64,000 bases of DNA. Source: DASXAI01 sp963798445. Lineage in GTDB: Bacteria > Actinomycetota > Acidimicrobiia > Acidimicrobiales > Ilumatobacteraceae. The notes beneath the pieces are model-generated. The model was not told where the DNA came from and ran no database searches. It saw nothing but the letters and a program-made list of their open reading frames with translations. The stretch covers positions 1,634,575 to 1,698,574 of the forward strand of contig CAWCTH010000003.1 of assembly GCA_963798445.1 (NCBI GenBank), given 5' to 3'. Made by a program: the position numbers and the translations under genes. This document shows positions 8,132 through 17,020 of the stretch, piece after piece. How positions within the stretch are numbered: position 1 is the first letter of the stretch; every line of letters starts with the position of its first letter.

Positions 8132-10285
8132 CTACTCGACCAGGGCTTCGGGCAGGGGCTCGACGTGCACGACCGCCAGCGACTTCGTGGCGCGCGTGAG
8201 GGCCACGTACAGCGCCCGCATGCCCTGTGCCTCCTCGGCCACGATGCGCGCCGGCTCGACGACGACCACGGTGTCCAGCTCGAGGCCCTTCACCAGGCCG
8301 ACCGGCACCAGGGTGACGTGCGCGTCCAGACCGTCCTGCGGGGCCACGCCGAAGGAGAGCCCGCTGCCGTCGAGGGCGGCCATCACCTCGGCCATCATCG
8401 AGTCGGCGACGATGACCGCCGTGCTGCCACCAACCGTGGCGCTGAACCGGTCGATCTCGGCCACGATGGCCGGCCCGAGACCGCCGTGGTCGACCCGGAC
8501 GATCGACGGCGGCAGCTCGCCCTGGCGGATCGAGGAGGGCGGCGCCAGCGCCGGGGCCGCCACCCGCAGGACGCGGGCCGCCAGCGCCATGGTCTGGGCG
8601 GGGATGCGGTAGCCGACGGTGAGCTCGGTGACCCGGGCCGGCCGGCGATCGGGCAGGTGCCGCAGCACGTCCGACCAGTCGCGCGGGGCGTGGGGCCCCG
8701 TGGCCTGGGCGATGTCGCCCACCACCGTCATGGAGCCGTTCAGCGACCGGCGCGCCGCCATGCGGAGCTGCATCGGGGTGAGGTCCTGGGCCTCGTCGAT
8801 GACGATGTGGCCGTAGGTGCGGATCTCCTCGCTGTGCTCGGACTGATCCGACGAGCGGACCTTGCCGTTGCGCAGCGCCCGCGGGCCGAGCAGCTCCCTG
8901 GCCTCGTCGAGCAGGCCGGCGTCGTGCTCGGACCAGCGCGCCGAGTCCAGGTCGACCGAGCGCGGCCGGTACAGCGACGCCACCTCGTCGTCGGACAGCC
9001 AGCGGGAGCCGGCGAGGCGCAGCAGCGCCTTCGAGCCGAACAGGTCGTGCAGGAGCTGCGCCGGCGTGAGCACCGGCCACAGCCGCTCCAAGGCGACCTT
9101 CACCTCCTCGGAACCCCGTGTGCGGTCGCGCACGACCTCGGCACTGACGCCGTCGCGGCTGCTGGCCGCAAGCGCGGCGTACACCTCGCCCTCGACGAAG
9201 CGCCGCGCCGCGTTGTGGCGCCGGAAGCGGCGGCGGGCGGCCTGCACGATGCGATTGGTCTCGGCGGCGCGCAGGCGCAGGTTCGACAGGCCGAAGGGCA
9301 CGACCACGTCTTCCTTGAGCGGCCGTTCCCGGTCGGCCACCGCCTTGGCGATCACGTCGGCCATGCGGACGTCGCCCTTGACCCGGGCCGAGAACGCGCT
9401 CTCGGGTGCCCCGAAACGGGCGTCGGGCACGAGGTCGGTGAGCACGACCTCCTCCACGCCGGCCTCGCCCAGCGACGGCAGCACCCGCTCGATGTAGCGC
9501 AGGAACAGGCGGTTGGGCCCGATCACCAGCACGCCCTGGTCCTCGAGCGGGAACCGGTAGGTGTAGAGGAGGTAGGCGGCGCGGTGCAGGGCGACGACGG
9601 TCTTGCCGGTGCCGGGACCGCCCTGGACCACCAGCACCCCGGCCTGCGGCGACCGGATGATCTCGTCCTGCTCGGCCTGGATGGTGGCGACGATGTCGCC
9701 CAGGCGACCGGTGCGGCCCTGTTCCAGGGCGGCGATGAGGGTGGAGTACCCGGTGAGGGCTCGCCCTTCGCCGTTGGACTCGTCGATGTCGGTCCCGATG
9801 CCCAGATGGCCGTCACCGAACAGCTCGTCTTCGATGTCGAGGAGCTGGCGACCCTTCATGGCGAAGTGGCGGCGCCGCGCCAGTCCCATGGGATTGCGGC
9901 CCGTGGCCCGGTAGAAGGGCTCGGCCACCGGCGCCCGCCAGTCGATCACGACCGGCTCCCGCGCCTCGTCGGCCACGGCCAGGCGCCCGAGGTGGAACGA
10001 CTCCACGCCCTCGGCGCTGCTGGGGTCGCCGACGGTGGTGCCGGTCTCCGCGAGCCGGTCGATGCGCCCGAACACCAGCACCGAGTCGTGCAGATCGAGC
10101 TGCGTGAGGCGGCTGTAGAGCGCCTCCTCGAACACGTCACGCTCGTAGCGGTTCTGGTGGGTGCCACCCCGACCGGCCTCGGTGAGGTCACGGAGTCGCC
10201 ACGCATCCTCTCGGCTGCGCTCGAGGCAGGTGTACGCGAAATCGATGTACGCCTGCTCTTCCACGAGATCGGGGTGCTCTGACAT
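8132..10285 (-). CDS. helD: HelD-type UvrD/Rep-like ATPase (RNA polymerase recycling factor)
   Basis: A 717-residue superfamily 1 helicase-like ATPase. Walker A is GGPGTGKTVVALHRAAYLL near residue 218, Walker B is VIDEAQDLTPMQL, and the C-terminal motifs include VGDIAQATG, GYRIPAQTM and LYVALTRATKSLAV. The N-terminal coiled-coil segment (VEEQAYIDFAYTCLERSRED) and the long insertion after Walker A fit HelD rather than UvrD or PcrA. HelD proteins dislodge nucleic acid from stalled RNA polymerase, and actinobacterial members can protect against rifamycins. The ATG at 10285 is divergent from lysS with ~160 bases between them. No convincing rifamycin-associated element was found there. Confidence 0.85.
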   Translation of the reverse strand: MSEHPDLVEEQAYIDFAYTCLERSREDAWRLRDLTEAGRGGTHQNRYERDVFEEALYSRLTQLDLHDSVLVFGRIDRLAETGTTVGDPSSAEGVESFHLGRLAVADEAREPVVIDWRAPVAEPFYRATGRNPMGLARRRHFAMKGRQLLDIEDELFGDGHLGIGTDIDESNGEGRALTGYSTLIAALEQGRTGRLGDIVATIQAEQDEIIRSPQAGVLVVQGGPGTGKTVVALHRAAYLLYTYRFPLEDQGVLVIGPNRLFLRYIERVLPSLGEAGVEEVVLTDLVPDARFGAPESAFSARVKGDVRMADVIAKAVADRERPLKEDVVVPFGLSNLRLRAAETNRIVQAARRRFRRHNAARRFVEGEVYAALAASSRDGVSAEVVRDRTRGSEEVKVALERLWPVLTPAQLLHDLFGSKALLRLAGSRWLSDDEVASLYRPRSVDLDSARWSEHDAGLLDEARELLGPRALRNGKVRSSDQSEHSEEIRTYGHIVIDEAQDLTPMQLRMAARRSLNGSMTVVGDIAQATGPHAPRDWSDVLRHLPDRRPARVTELTVGYRIPAQTMALAARVLRVAAPALAPPSSIRQGELPPSIVRVDHGGLGPAIVAEIDRFSATVGGSTAVIVADSMMAEVMAALDGSGLSFGVAPQDGLDAHVTLVPVGLVKGLELDTVVVVEPARIVAEEAQGMRALYVALTRATKSLAVVHVEPLPEALVE

Positions 10286-10447
10286 GCGGTTGGGCTCGAC
10301 TCCTCCCCGGCATGGGGAAGAAACACTTTAACGGGTCGGCTCGCGAGGCAGTCGGCGGAGCGCAGCCAGCCCGATGGCGCAAACACGGAGGGCTACGCTG
10401 CGGCGACGCAAACCGGCCCGAGGGCGCCGGGCACGGAGGGTCCATAC

Positions 10448-11962
10448 ATGTCAGATGCACTCGCCGCTGCCCGGGGCGAGCGACACGGTCTGGTCGAACA
10501 GCGGGCCGAGCGGCTGGCCCGCCTGGACGCACTGCGCGCCGCCGGGATCGACGTCCAGCCCTACCGGTTCGAGCGCACGGGTACCGCCAGCGCGCTCCAC
10601 TCGGCTCACGCCGACCTGGCCCCCGACACCCGCACAGGCCAGCAGGAGCGCGTCGCCGGCCGCATCGCCGGCCTGCGCGGCCACGGCCGGCTCACCTTCG
10701 CCACGATCCACGACGAGTCAGGTGACCTGCAGCTCCTGTTCCAGCACGACAACCTCCCGGCGGCCGTGCTCACGCTGCTGGACAACCTCGACCTCGGCGA
10801 CTGGATCGGCGCCGGGGGCGAGCTCATCACCAGTCGCCGGGGCGAACTGAGCATCGACGTCACCCACGCCCAGCTGCTCTCGAAGGCGTTGCGACCGCCG
10901 CCCGACACCCGTCACGGCGTCAACGACCCCGAGCTGCGGGCCCGGCACCGCGAGGTCGACCTCATCGCCAACCCCGCCTCCAAGCAGGTGTTCGACACCC
11001 GCATCACGATCGTCGCCGCCCTGCGCCGGCAGCTCCAGGACGAGCACTTCGTCGAGGTGGAGACACCCATCCTGCAGGTGCAGGCCGGCGGGGCCATCGC
11101 CCGGCCCTTCCTCACCCACTCCAACGCGCTCGACCTCGACCTCAGCCTGCGGATCGCGCCCGAGCTGTTCCTGAAGCGTCTCGTGGTGGGTGGCTACGAA
11201 CGGGTCTTCGAGCTGGGTCGCGACTTCCGCAACGAGGGCATCGACACCCGCCACAGCCCCGAGTTCACCGCCCTCGAGGCCTACATGGCGCTGGCCGACT
11301 GCCGCGACGGCATGGACCTCACCGAGCGGCTCATCGTGCACGCCGCTCAGACGGCCGCCGGGCGCCTCAGCTTCACCCAGGGTGGCCACACGATCGACCT
11401 CAGCCCGCCCTGGCCCCGGCAGTCGTTGCTCGACCTCGTGGCCGGGGTCGCCGGGCAACGGCTGCACCCGTCGATGCCGGTCGACGACGTGCGCGCCGTG
11501 CTCGACGCCCACCAGGTGCCGTGGGACGACGGTTGGGGCTCGGGCAAGCTCATCTTCGAGCTCTACGACAAGGTGCAAGAGGCCCAGACCGTGGGCCCCA
11601 CGTTCGTGTGGGGCTACCCCGTCGAGGTGTCGCCGCTGGCCCGCCGTTCGGCCGAGGACCCCACGCTGGCCGACCGCTTCGAGCTGGTGATCGGCGGCCG
11701 GGAGCTGGCCAACGGCTACAGCGAGCTGAACGACGCCATCGACCAACGCCAGCGGTTCGAGCACGAGGCGGCGTTGGCGGCGGGCGGCGACGTCGAGGCC
11801 CACCCGGCCGACGCCGACTTCCTGTACGCCCTCGAGGTCGGGCTCCCGCCGACTGGCGGGATCGGCATCGGCGTCGACCGGCTGGTCATGCTGGTCGCGG
11901 AGGTCGCCGCCATCCGCGACGTGATCCTCTTCCCGCTGCTGCGGCCTGAGGACGGTTCGTGA
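10448..11962 (+). CDS. lysS: Class II lysyl-tRNA synthetase, coupled to an LPG-synthase-like gene
   Basis: A 504-residue class II aminoacyl-tRNA synthetase of the LysS/LysU type. The N-terminal OB fold (RVAGRIAGLRGHGRLTFATI) is followed by motif 1 (FVEVETPILQVQAGGA), motif 2 (FRNEGIDTRHSPEFT) and motif 3 (GIGIGVDRLVMLVAE), with LysRS residues around RIAPELFLKRLVVGGYERVF. The stop overlaps the GTG of the next gene by four bases. That gene encodes an MprF-like lysyl-phosphatidylglycerol synthase domain, so this enzyme may be dedicated to charging tRNA for membrane-lipid lysylation, as in the mycobacterial LysX fusion. Whether a second housekeeping LysRS exists cannot be seen from this window. 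Confidence 0.92.
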   Translation: MSDALAAARGERHGLVEQRAERLARLDALRAAGIDVQPYRFERTGTASALHSAHADLAPDTRTGQQERVAGRIAGLRGHGRLTFATIHDESGDLQLLFQHDNLPAAVLTLLDNLDLGDWIGAGGELITSRRGELSIDVTHAQLLSKALRPPPDTRHGVNDPELRARHREVDLIANPASKQVFDTRITIVAALRRQLQDEHFVEVETPILQVQAGGAIARPFLTHSNALDLDLSLRIAPELFLKRLVVGGYERVFELGRDFRNEGIDTRHSPEFTALEAYMALADCRDGMDLTERLIVHAAQTAAGRLSFTQGGHTIDLSPPWPRQSLLDLVAGVAGQRLHPSMPVDDVRAVLDAHQVPWDDGWGSGKLIFELYDKVQEAQTVGPTFVWGYPVEVSPLARRSAEDPTLADRFELVIGGRELANGYSELNDAIDQRQRFEHEAALAAGGDVEAHPADADFLYALEVGLPPTGGIGIGVDRLVMLVAEVAAIRDVILFPLLRPEDGS

Positions 11963-14889
11963 GCCCTGGTCCGACCGACGCCGAGGTCGCCGGCGAGCCG
12001 CTGGTTCCCGACCTCGTCGAGATCGCCGTGCCTCGCGGCGGGCGGGCGGTGGTGGTGAGCGACCTGCACCTGTCCGATCCCGTCACCGACGCCGCCCGCA
12101 ACTGCACGTCCGAGCTGATGGGTGTACTCGACCGGTGGGACGGTCCGGGCGTGGTGGTGATCGCCGGCGACGGCTTCGAGCTGCTCGCCGGACCCGACCC
12201 CAACATCCACCGCGTCCTCGACGCCCACGCCGAGCTCGCCGCCAAGCTGCAGGCGTTCGGGGCGGGCGGGAAGGATCGTCACGTGGTGGTCCTCTCGGGC
12301 AACCACGACGGTCCCATCGCCTGGGATCCCGATGTCGTGGCGGCGCTACGCGACCGCGTCGGGGCGACGGAGATCGCCATCGCCGTCGACCTCGTGCTGG
12401 ACACCGGCGAGGGTCCGCAGCGGGTGCACGTCGTGCACGGCAATCAGGACGACCACTACAACGCGTTCATCGACGTGCGCTCCCCCATCGACACCCCGAT
12501 GGGCCACCACGTTGTCCGCGACGTGCTGCCGCAGCTCGAGAAGGCCGACAAGCCGGGCGGTCTCCTGCAGGGCATCGAGTGGCTGAACGACAGCACGCAG
12601 GTGACCGAGATGCTGGCGTCGAGGATGCTCTACCGCAAGGTCGGCAACCGGCTCTGGTGGTTGGCGGCGCCGTTCATCGCCGCCGTCTTCCTGCGGCTCG
12701 TGACGTTCCTGCCCGGTGTCGACGACTTGTTGCGCAACCACGCCGAGCGCTGGCTCATCGGGATGGGGCTGGCACTCGTGATCGTGCTGGTCGTCGCCGC
12801 CATCGCCACCGCTCTCACCATGCTGAAGGTGCACCACGAGCTGTCGCACGAACTGGGCACCCACACCGGTGTCGCCAGCCACAACGCGATGGCCCGCGAG
12901 CGAGCGGCCCGGATGATCACGGCCGGCTACGCCGGGATGGTCTCCGGCCACACCCACGACCCCGAGCTGTCGGTCGTGGGCACCGGCTTCTACGCCAACT
13001 CCGGCTGCGGCGTCGTGACGGTCGGTGCCCACCCGGCCCGGTTCGGCCTGCCCCGCCCGTTCCTCGCCTTCCGGCGCTGTTCGCGCGTCGAGATCGCCGC
13101 CTTCGACCTGCTGGAGGTGCGCCTCGTCGTGGGCGACACGCCGGTGCGCTCGACGTCGTTCCTCGAGCGGCTGGTGGCGACGCCGGTCACCGACACGCCC
13201 TCGACGCCGAAGGTCGTGGCGTCCCTGCCCGGCGGCGCCACCTGGCCCACCGATCCTGGTCGTCTCGTGTCGTGGGTGCGGCGCCGGCGAGTTCGGCGCG
13301 TCGCCGCCTTCCTGCTCGTGGTGGGCGGAGCGATCAACGTCATCACGGTCCTGCTCCCGACGCTGGGCCACCGCCTCCACAACGTGGACGAAGTCGTGCC
13401 GGTGCACGTCCCCCGCGCTGCGGGCGTGCTCGCCATCCTCGGCGGCATGGCCATGATCGGGCTGGCCCGACCGCTGCGGCGCGGCTACCGCCCGGCCTAC
13501 GTGGCCACGCTCATCGTTCTCACCGTCGCCACGATCGCGCTGCTGCTGCGCAGCCTGCACGTGGAGCAAGCGCTGCTCACGGCCGCGCTCGGGGTGTGGC
13601 TGGGGATGGAGCATCATCAGTTCCGGGTGGTGCCCGCCGGCCGCCGCCGCTGGGTGGCATGGGGCGTGTCATTCGGCGTCGGCGCGCTTGTGGTGGCCAC
13701 CGCGTTGGCCGTCGCCTTCGACCGCTCGGATCGGCTCACCCGAGACGTGGTCGCCGTCGGCATCGGGGCGATGGTGCTGCTCGCCTTCGTGGCCGCCCGC
13801 GCCAGCCGGCGCGGCACAACGAGCCCGGCCGACCACGCCGCCAACCTGGAACAGGCGCGCACCATCGTGAAGGAGTACGGCGGCGACACGCTCGACTACT
13901 TCGCGCTGCGCGACGACAAGGAGATCCTCTTCACCGGACACGGCCTCGTCGCCTACACCGTCCTCGATCGCATCATGCTCGTGTCGCCCGACCCGATCTG
14001 CCCGCCGGAGGAGCGGGCCGATGCGTGGGCCGACGCCATGGATCACGCCGACACCAACGGCTGGGGCATCAGCGTGCTGGCCGCCAATGCCTCCTGGCTC
14101 CCCACCTACCACGACGCCGGCCTCCACGATCTGTACATCGGCGACGAAGCCATCGTCGACTGTCAGGTGTTCACGTTGCAGGGCAAGTCGATGAAGTCGT
14201 TGCGCGGCGCCCACAACCGCATGGTGAAGGGCGGCTACCGCGTCGAGGTGGTCGACCCACTGACCGTGGAGCCGGCCCTCAGGGAGCAACTGCTCGCACT
14301 CATGACCGAGACGCGCCGAGGCGATGTGGAGCGGGGCTTCTCCATGACGCTCAGCCGCATGTTCGATCCCCGCGACACCGGGCTGTTGCTCGCCATCTGC
14401 TTCGACGCCGACGGCACCCCGAAAGCCTTCAACCAGTACGTGCCGGCGTGGGCCGTCGGTGGCTACTCGCTCGACGTGATGCGTCGCACTGCGGACAAGG
14501 ACGCGCCGAACGGGCTCACCGATTTCGTCATCATCGAGACCATCGCGTGGATGCGTGACCGGCACATGCGAGGGCTCGGCCTCAACTTCGCCACCATGCG
14601 GGCGGTCCTGGCCGGCGAGGAGGGCTCCGGCCCCTGGCGCAAGGTGGAACGCAAGACGCTGCACCACTTCAGCGACACCATGCAGATCGAGTCGCTTTGG
14701 AAGTTCAACCAGAAGTACGACCCGACGTGGCGGCCGAGGTACGTCGTGACCGACTCGCTCGTGAGCCAGCCGCGCGCCGGCCTGGCCATCGCCCGGGCCG
14801 AATCGGTGTTCGAGATCCCGGTGGCGGGTTCGCTGCTCAAGGCCCCCAGACCGGATCCGGCCGCCGAGCTCCAATCCACGCAGCCATGA
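11959..14889 (+). CDS. Metallophosphoesterase - membrane - MprF-like lysyl-lipid transferase fusion
   Basis: A 976-residue three-part protein. Residues ~1-390 are a calcineurin-like metallophosphoesterase: SDLHLSD, IAGDGFEL, LSGNHDG, VHGNQDDHY and SGHTHDPE supply the metal ligands. The domain is interrupted at ~231-292 by two membrane helices. Residues ~445-620 hold a further group of helices. Residues ~630-960 match the C-terminal DUF2156/LPG-synthase domain of MprF (YGGDTLDYFALRDDKEILF, VSVLAANASW-like stretch, LRGAHNRMVKGGYRVEVVD, LGLNFATMRA). The MprF part would move lysine from Lys-tRNA to a lipid. The phosphoesterase partner is unusual; it might remove a lipid phosphate or act on a precursor, which is speculation. 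Confidence 0.8.
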   Translation: MSPGPTDAEVAGEPLVPDLVEIAVPRGGRAVVVSDLHLSDPVTDAARNCTSELMGVLDRWDGPGVVVIAGDGFELLAGPDPNIHRVLDAHAELAAKLQAFGAGGKDRHVVVLSGNHDGPIAWDPDVVAALRDRVGATEIAIAVDLVLDTGEGPQRVHVVHGNQDDHYNAFIDVRSPIDTPMGHHVVRDVLPQLEKADKPGGLLQGIEWLNDSTQVTEMLASRMLYRKVGNRLWWLAAPFIAAVFLRLVTFLPGVDDLLRNHAERWLIGMGLALVIVLVVAAIATALTMLKVHHELSHELGTHTGVASHNAMARERAARMITAGYAGMVSGHTHDPELSVVGTGFYANSGCGVVTVGAHPARFGLPRPFLAFRRCSRVEIAAFDLLEVRLVVGDTPVRSTSFLERLVATPVTDTPSTPKVVASLPGGATWPTDPGRLVSWVRRRRVRRVAAFLLVVGGAINVITVLLPTLGHRLHNVDEVVPVHVPRAAGVLAILGGMAMIGLARPLRRGYRPAYVATLIVLTVATIALLLRSLHVEQALLTAALGVWLGMEHHQFRVVPAGRRRWVAWGVSFGVGALVVATALAVAFDRSDRLTRDVVAVGIGAMVLLAFVAARASRRGTTSPADHAANLEQARTIVKEYGGDTLDYFALRDDKEILFTGHGLVAYTVLDRIMLVSPDPICPPEERADAWADAMDHADTNGWGISVLAANASWLPTYHDAGLHDLYIGDEAIVDCQVFTLQGKSMKSLRGAHNRMVKGGYRVEVVDPLTVEPALREQLLALMTETRRGDVERGFSMTLSRMFDPRDTGLLLAICFDADGTPKAFNQYVPAWAVGGYSLDVMRRTADKDAPNGLTDFVIIETIAWMRDRHMRGLGLNFATMRAVLAGEEGSGPWRKVERKTLHHFSDTMQIESLWKFNQKYDPTWRPRYVVTDSLVSQPRAGLAIARAESVFEIPVAGSLLKAPRPDPAAELQSTQP

Positions 14890-15016
14890 GCTTCCTGCGT
14901 CTTGCCGCACCGTCCCTCGGTGCCGGCACCACCTGCCGACCGGGTTGCGGCTCCGGCGGCGGATTCCCAGCGCGCCGCAGGTCGGTCGGGGCGTACCGGG
15001 CGTAACGTCATCGGCG

Positions 15017-16049
15017 ATGACCGCCCCGGCCGACGCTCCGTTCCTCGCCGCGTGCCGCGGCGAGCCCACGCCGTACCCGCCGGTGTGGTTCATGCGCCAG
15101 GCCGGCCGGTCGTTGCCCGAGTACCGGGCCATCCGCGGCGAGGGCACCATCCTCGACGCCATCGCCAAGCCGGAACTGGCCGCCGAGATCACGATGCAAC
15201 CGGTCCGGCGCCACGGCGTCGACGCCGCCATCCTCTACAGCGACATCGTCGTACCCGTGGCCGCCATCGGCTTCGGTGTCGACGTGGCCCCCGGCACCGG
15301 GCCGGTCATCGAGCAGCCGTTCCGGTCGCGCGCCGACCTCGACCGCCTCCGGCCCCTCGAGCCCGAGCTGGACACGCCCTACGTGCTCGAAACCGTGCGC
15401 ATCCTGGCCGGCGAGCTCACCGTGCCGCTCATCGGCTTCGCCGGCGCACCGTTCACGGTGGCCAGCTACCTCGTCGAGGGCGGACCGTCGCGCAAGTACG
15501 CCGTCACCAAAGCGCTCATGTACGGCGACGAAGCGCTGTGGCACGCGCTGCTCGACCGCCTCGCCGACCTCGCCGCCGCCTCGTTGCGGTCGCAGGTCCA
15601 GGCCGGCGCGCAGGCGGTGCAGCTCTTCGACTCGTGGGTGGGAACGCTGAGCCCGCCCGACTACCGCCGCTACGTCATGCCGCACTCGGCCAAGGTGCTG
15701 GCGGCGGTGGCGGAGCTGGGCGTCCCCCGCATCCACTTCGGTCTCGACACGGGCGAGCTGCTGGGTCTGCTGGCCGAGGCCGGCGCCGACGTCGTGGGCG
15801 TGGATTGGCGCTCCACCCTCGACGACGCCCGCACCCGCCTGCCCGCGGGCACCGGCGTGCAGGGCAACCTCGATCCGGTCATCTGCCTCTGCCCGTGGGA
15901 CGTGGTGCGGGCCAAGGCGGCCGACGTCGTGGCGTCCAACGCCGGGCGCCCGGGCCACGTATTCAACCTTGGTCACGGCGTGCTGCCGGAGACCGACCCG
16001 ACCGTGCTCACGCCGCCTCGTCGAGGCCGTCCATGGAGGTTCCTTGTGA
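15017..16049 (+). CDS. hemE: Uroporphyrinogen decarboxylase, reading frame shifted by one base near its end
   Basis: HemE decarboxylates uroporphyrinogen III to coproporphyrinogen III. The ATG at 15017 is followed by the conserved VWFMRQAGRSLPEYR; FAGAPFTVASYLVEGG, VQLFDSWVG, IHFGLDTGELL and GVQGNLDP are also present, and the final domain ends with FNLGHGVLPETDP. One extra base near 16013 moves the reading into the frame of the next gene. Removing it restores the normal C-terminus RLVEAVHGGSL and a TGA at 16047-16049, giving 343 residues, the expected family length. That stop then overlaps the GTG of hemH by four bases. As sequenced, the two genes read as one continuous 674-codon frame. Confidence 0.88.
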
Positions 16050-16969
16050 CCGAGCCGACGGCGGTGCTGCTGATGGCCTACGGCACCCCGGCGCGCACGG
16101 CCGACATCGAGCCCTACTACACCGACATCCGCCGCGGCCGCCCGCCCACGTCCGAGCAGCTCGCCGATCTGGTAGCCCGCTACGAGGCCATCGGGGGCGT
16201 CTCGCCGCTGACGCAGCGCACGGAGGCACAGCGCGCCGCGCTCCAGCGGGCGCTGGACGAGCAGGGCCCGGGCCGGTTCGAGGTGGTGCTGGGATACAAG
16301 CACGTGACGCCGCGCATCGAGGACACGGTCACCGCGCTGGGCGCTGGTGGCGGGCGAGCGGCCGTCGGCCTGGTGCTGGCCCCGCACTGGTCGGCGGCGT
16401 CGGTCGGCGAGTACCACGAGCGCGCCGCCAAAGCTGCGGCCGCCGCCGGCGTTGCCTACGCAGCGGTCGAACGCTGGCACCTCGAGCCCGCCTACCTCGA
16501 CTTCCAGGCGGCGGCCGTGAACGCGGGGCTGGCGGCGTTGCCGCCCAACACCAAGGTGCTGTTCACCGCCCATTCACTCCCGTCGCGCGTGACCGCTGGT
16601 GGCGACCCCTATGCCTCGCTGCTGCGGGAAACGGCGGAGGCCGTCGCCGGGCGGGCCGGGCTGGCACCCTGGGGTGGCTGGAGCGTCGGCTTCCAGTCGG
16701 CGGGTCGGACGCCGGAGCCGTGGTTGGGGCCGGACGTGCGCACGGTGATCGAGGAGCTGGCGGCGGCGCCCGGTGCGACGGGCCTGCTCGTGTGCCCATT
16801 GGGTTTCGTGTCCGATCACCTCGAGGTGCTGTACGACCTCGACATCGAGGCCCGCCGCCACGCCCAGGAGCGCGGTCTGGCCTTCGCCCGCACGGCCGTC
16901 GTCAACGCCGACCCCGCGGTGATGGCCGCCCTCGCCGACCTCCTCATCCAACGAACTGATCCGCTTTGA
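16046..16969 (+). CDS. hemH: Ferrochelatase (coproporphyrin type likely)
   Basis: A 307-residue chelatase that inserts Fe2+ into a porphyrin. Family features are LLMAYGTPA, the PPTSEQLADLVARYEAIGG region, VSPLTQRTEAQ, LAPHWSAASVGEY, the catalytic-His segment LFTAHSLPSRV, VGFQSAGRTPEPWLGPDV and LVCPLGFVSDHLEVLYDLD. Association with hemE and hemY in one run fits the coproporphyrin-dependent route of Gram-positive bacteria, in which this enzyme (CpfC) metallates coproporphyrin III; the final decarboxylase ChdC is not in the window. The GTG start overlaps the corrected hemE stop by four bases. Confidence 0.9.
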   Translation: MTEPTAVLLMAYGTPARTADIEPYYTDIRRGRPPTSEQLADLVARYEAIGGVSPLTQRTEAQRAALQRALDEQGPGRFEVVLGYKHVTPRIEDTVTALGAGGGRAAVGLVLAPHWSAASVGEYHERAAKAAAAAGVAYAAVERWHLEPAYLDFQAAAVNAGLAALPPNTKVLFTAHSLPSRVTAGGDPYASLLRETAEAVAGRAGLAPWGGWSVGFQSAGRTPEPWLGPDVRTVIEELAAAPGATGLLVCPLGFVSDHLEVLYDLDIEARRHAQERGLAFARTAVVNADPAVMAALADLLIQRTDPL

Positions 16970-17020
16970 CCTCGTATGTGACGCACAACGCGCGTCGGTT
17001 CGATAGGGATCGGTGACGGG

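Noticed and set aside
8165..10282. Long open frame antisense to helD (about 700 codons)
   Set aside because: Low-complexity His/Arg/Gly-rich translation, typical of the GC-rich antisense frame of a real gene; HelD motifs on the other strand are unambiguous.
10286..10447. Rifamycin-associated element between helD and lysS
   Set aside because: I looked for the expected inverted repeat and found only a weak CCCC/GGGG symmetry, not a convincing match.
12135..14558. 807-codon alternative frame inside the phosphoesterase-MprF gene
   Set aside because: Arg/Pro/Gly-rich, no start context, and the sense frame carries clear catalytic motifs.
16950..16968. TGATCCGCTT-like text at 1263, 16952, 28924 and 46309 as a repeat family
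   Set aside because: Only ten bases shared and partly coding; the 46.3 kb case is explained by the terminator.
15017..16969. HemE-HemH as one designed bifunctional enzyme
   Set aside because: Removal of one base restores a textbook HemE C-terminus and an overlapping stop/start, which is far more likely than a chance fusion; kept as a finding to check.
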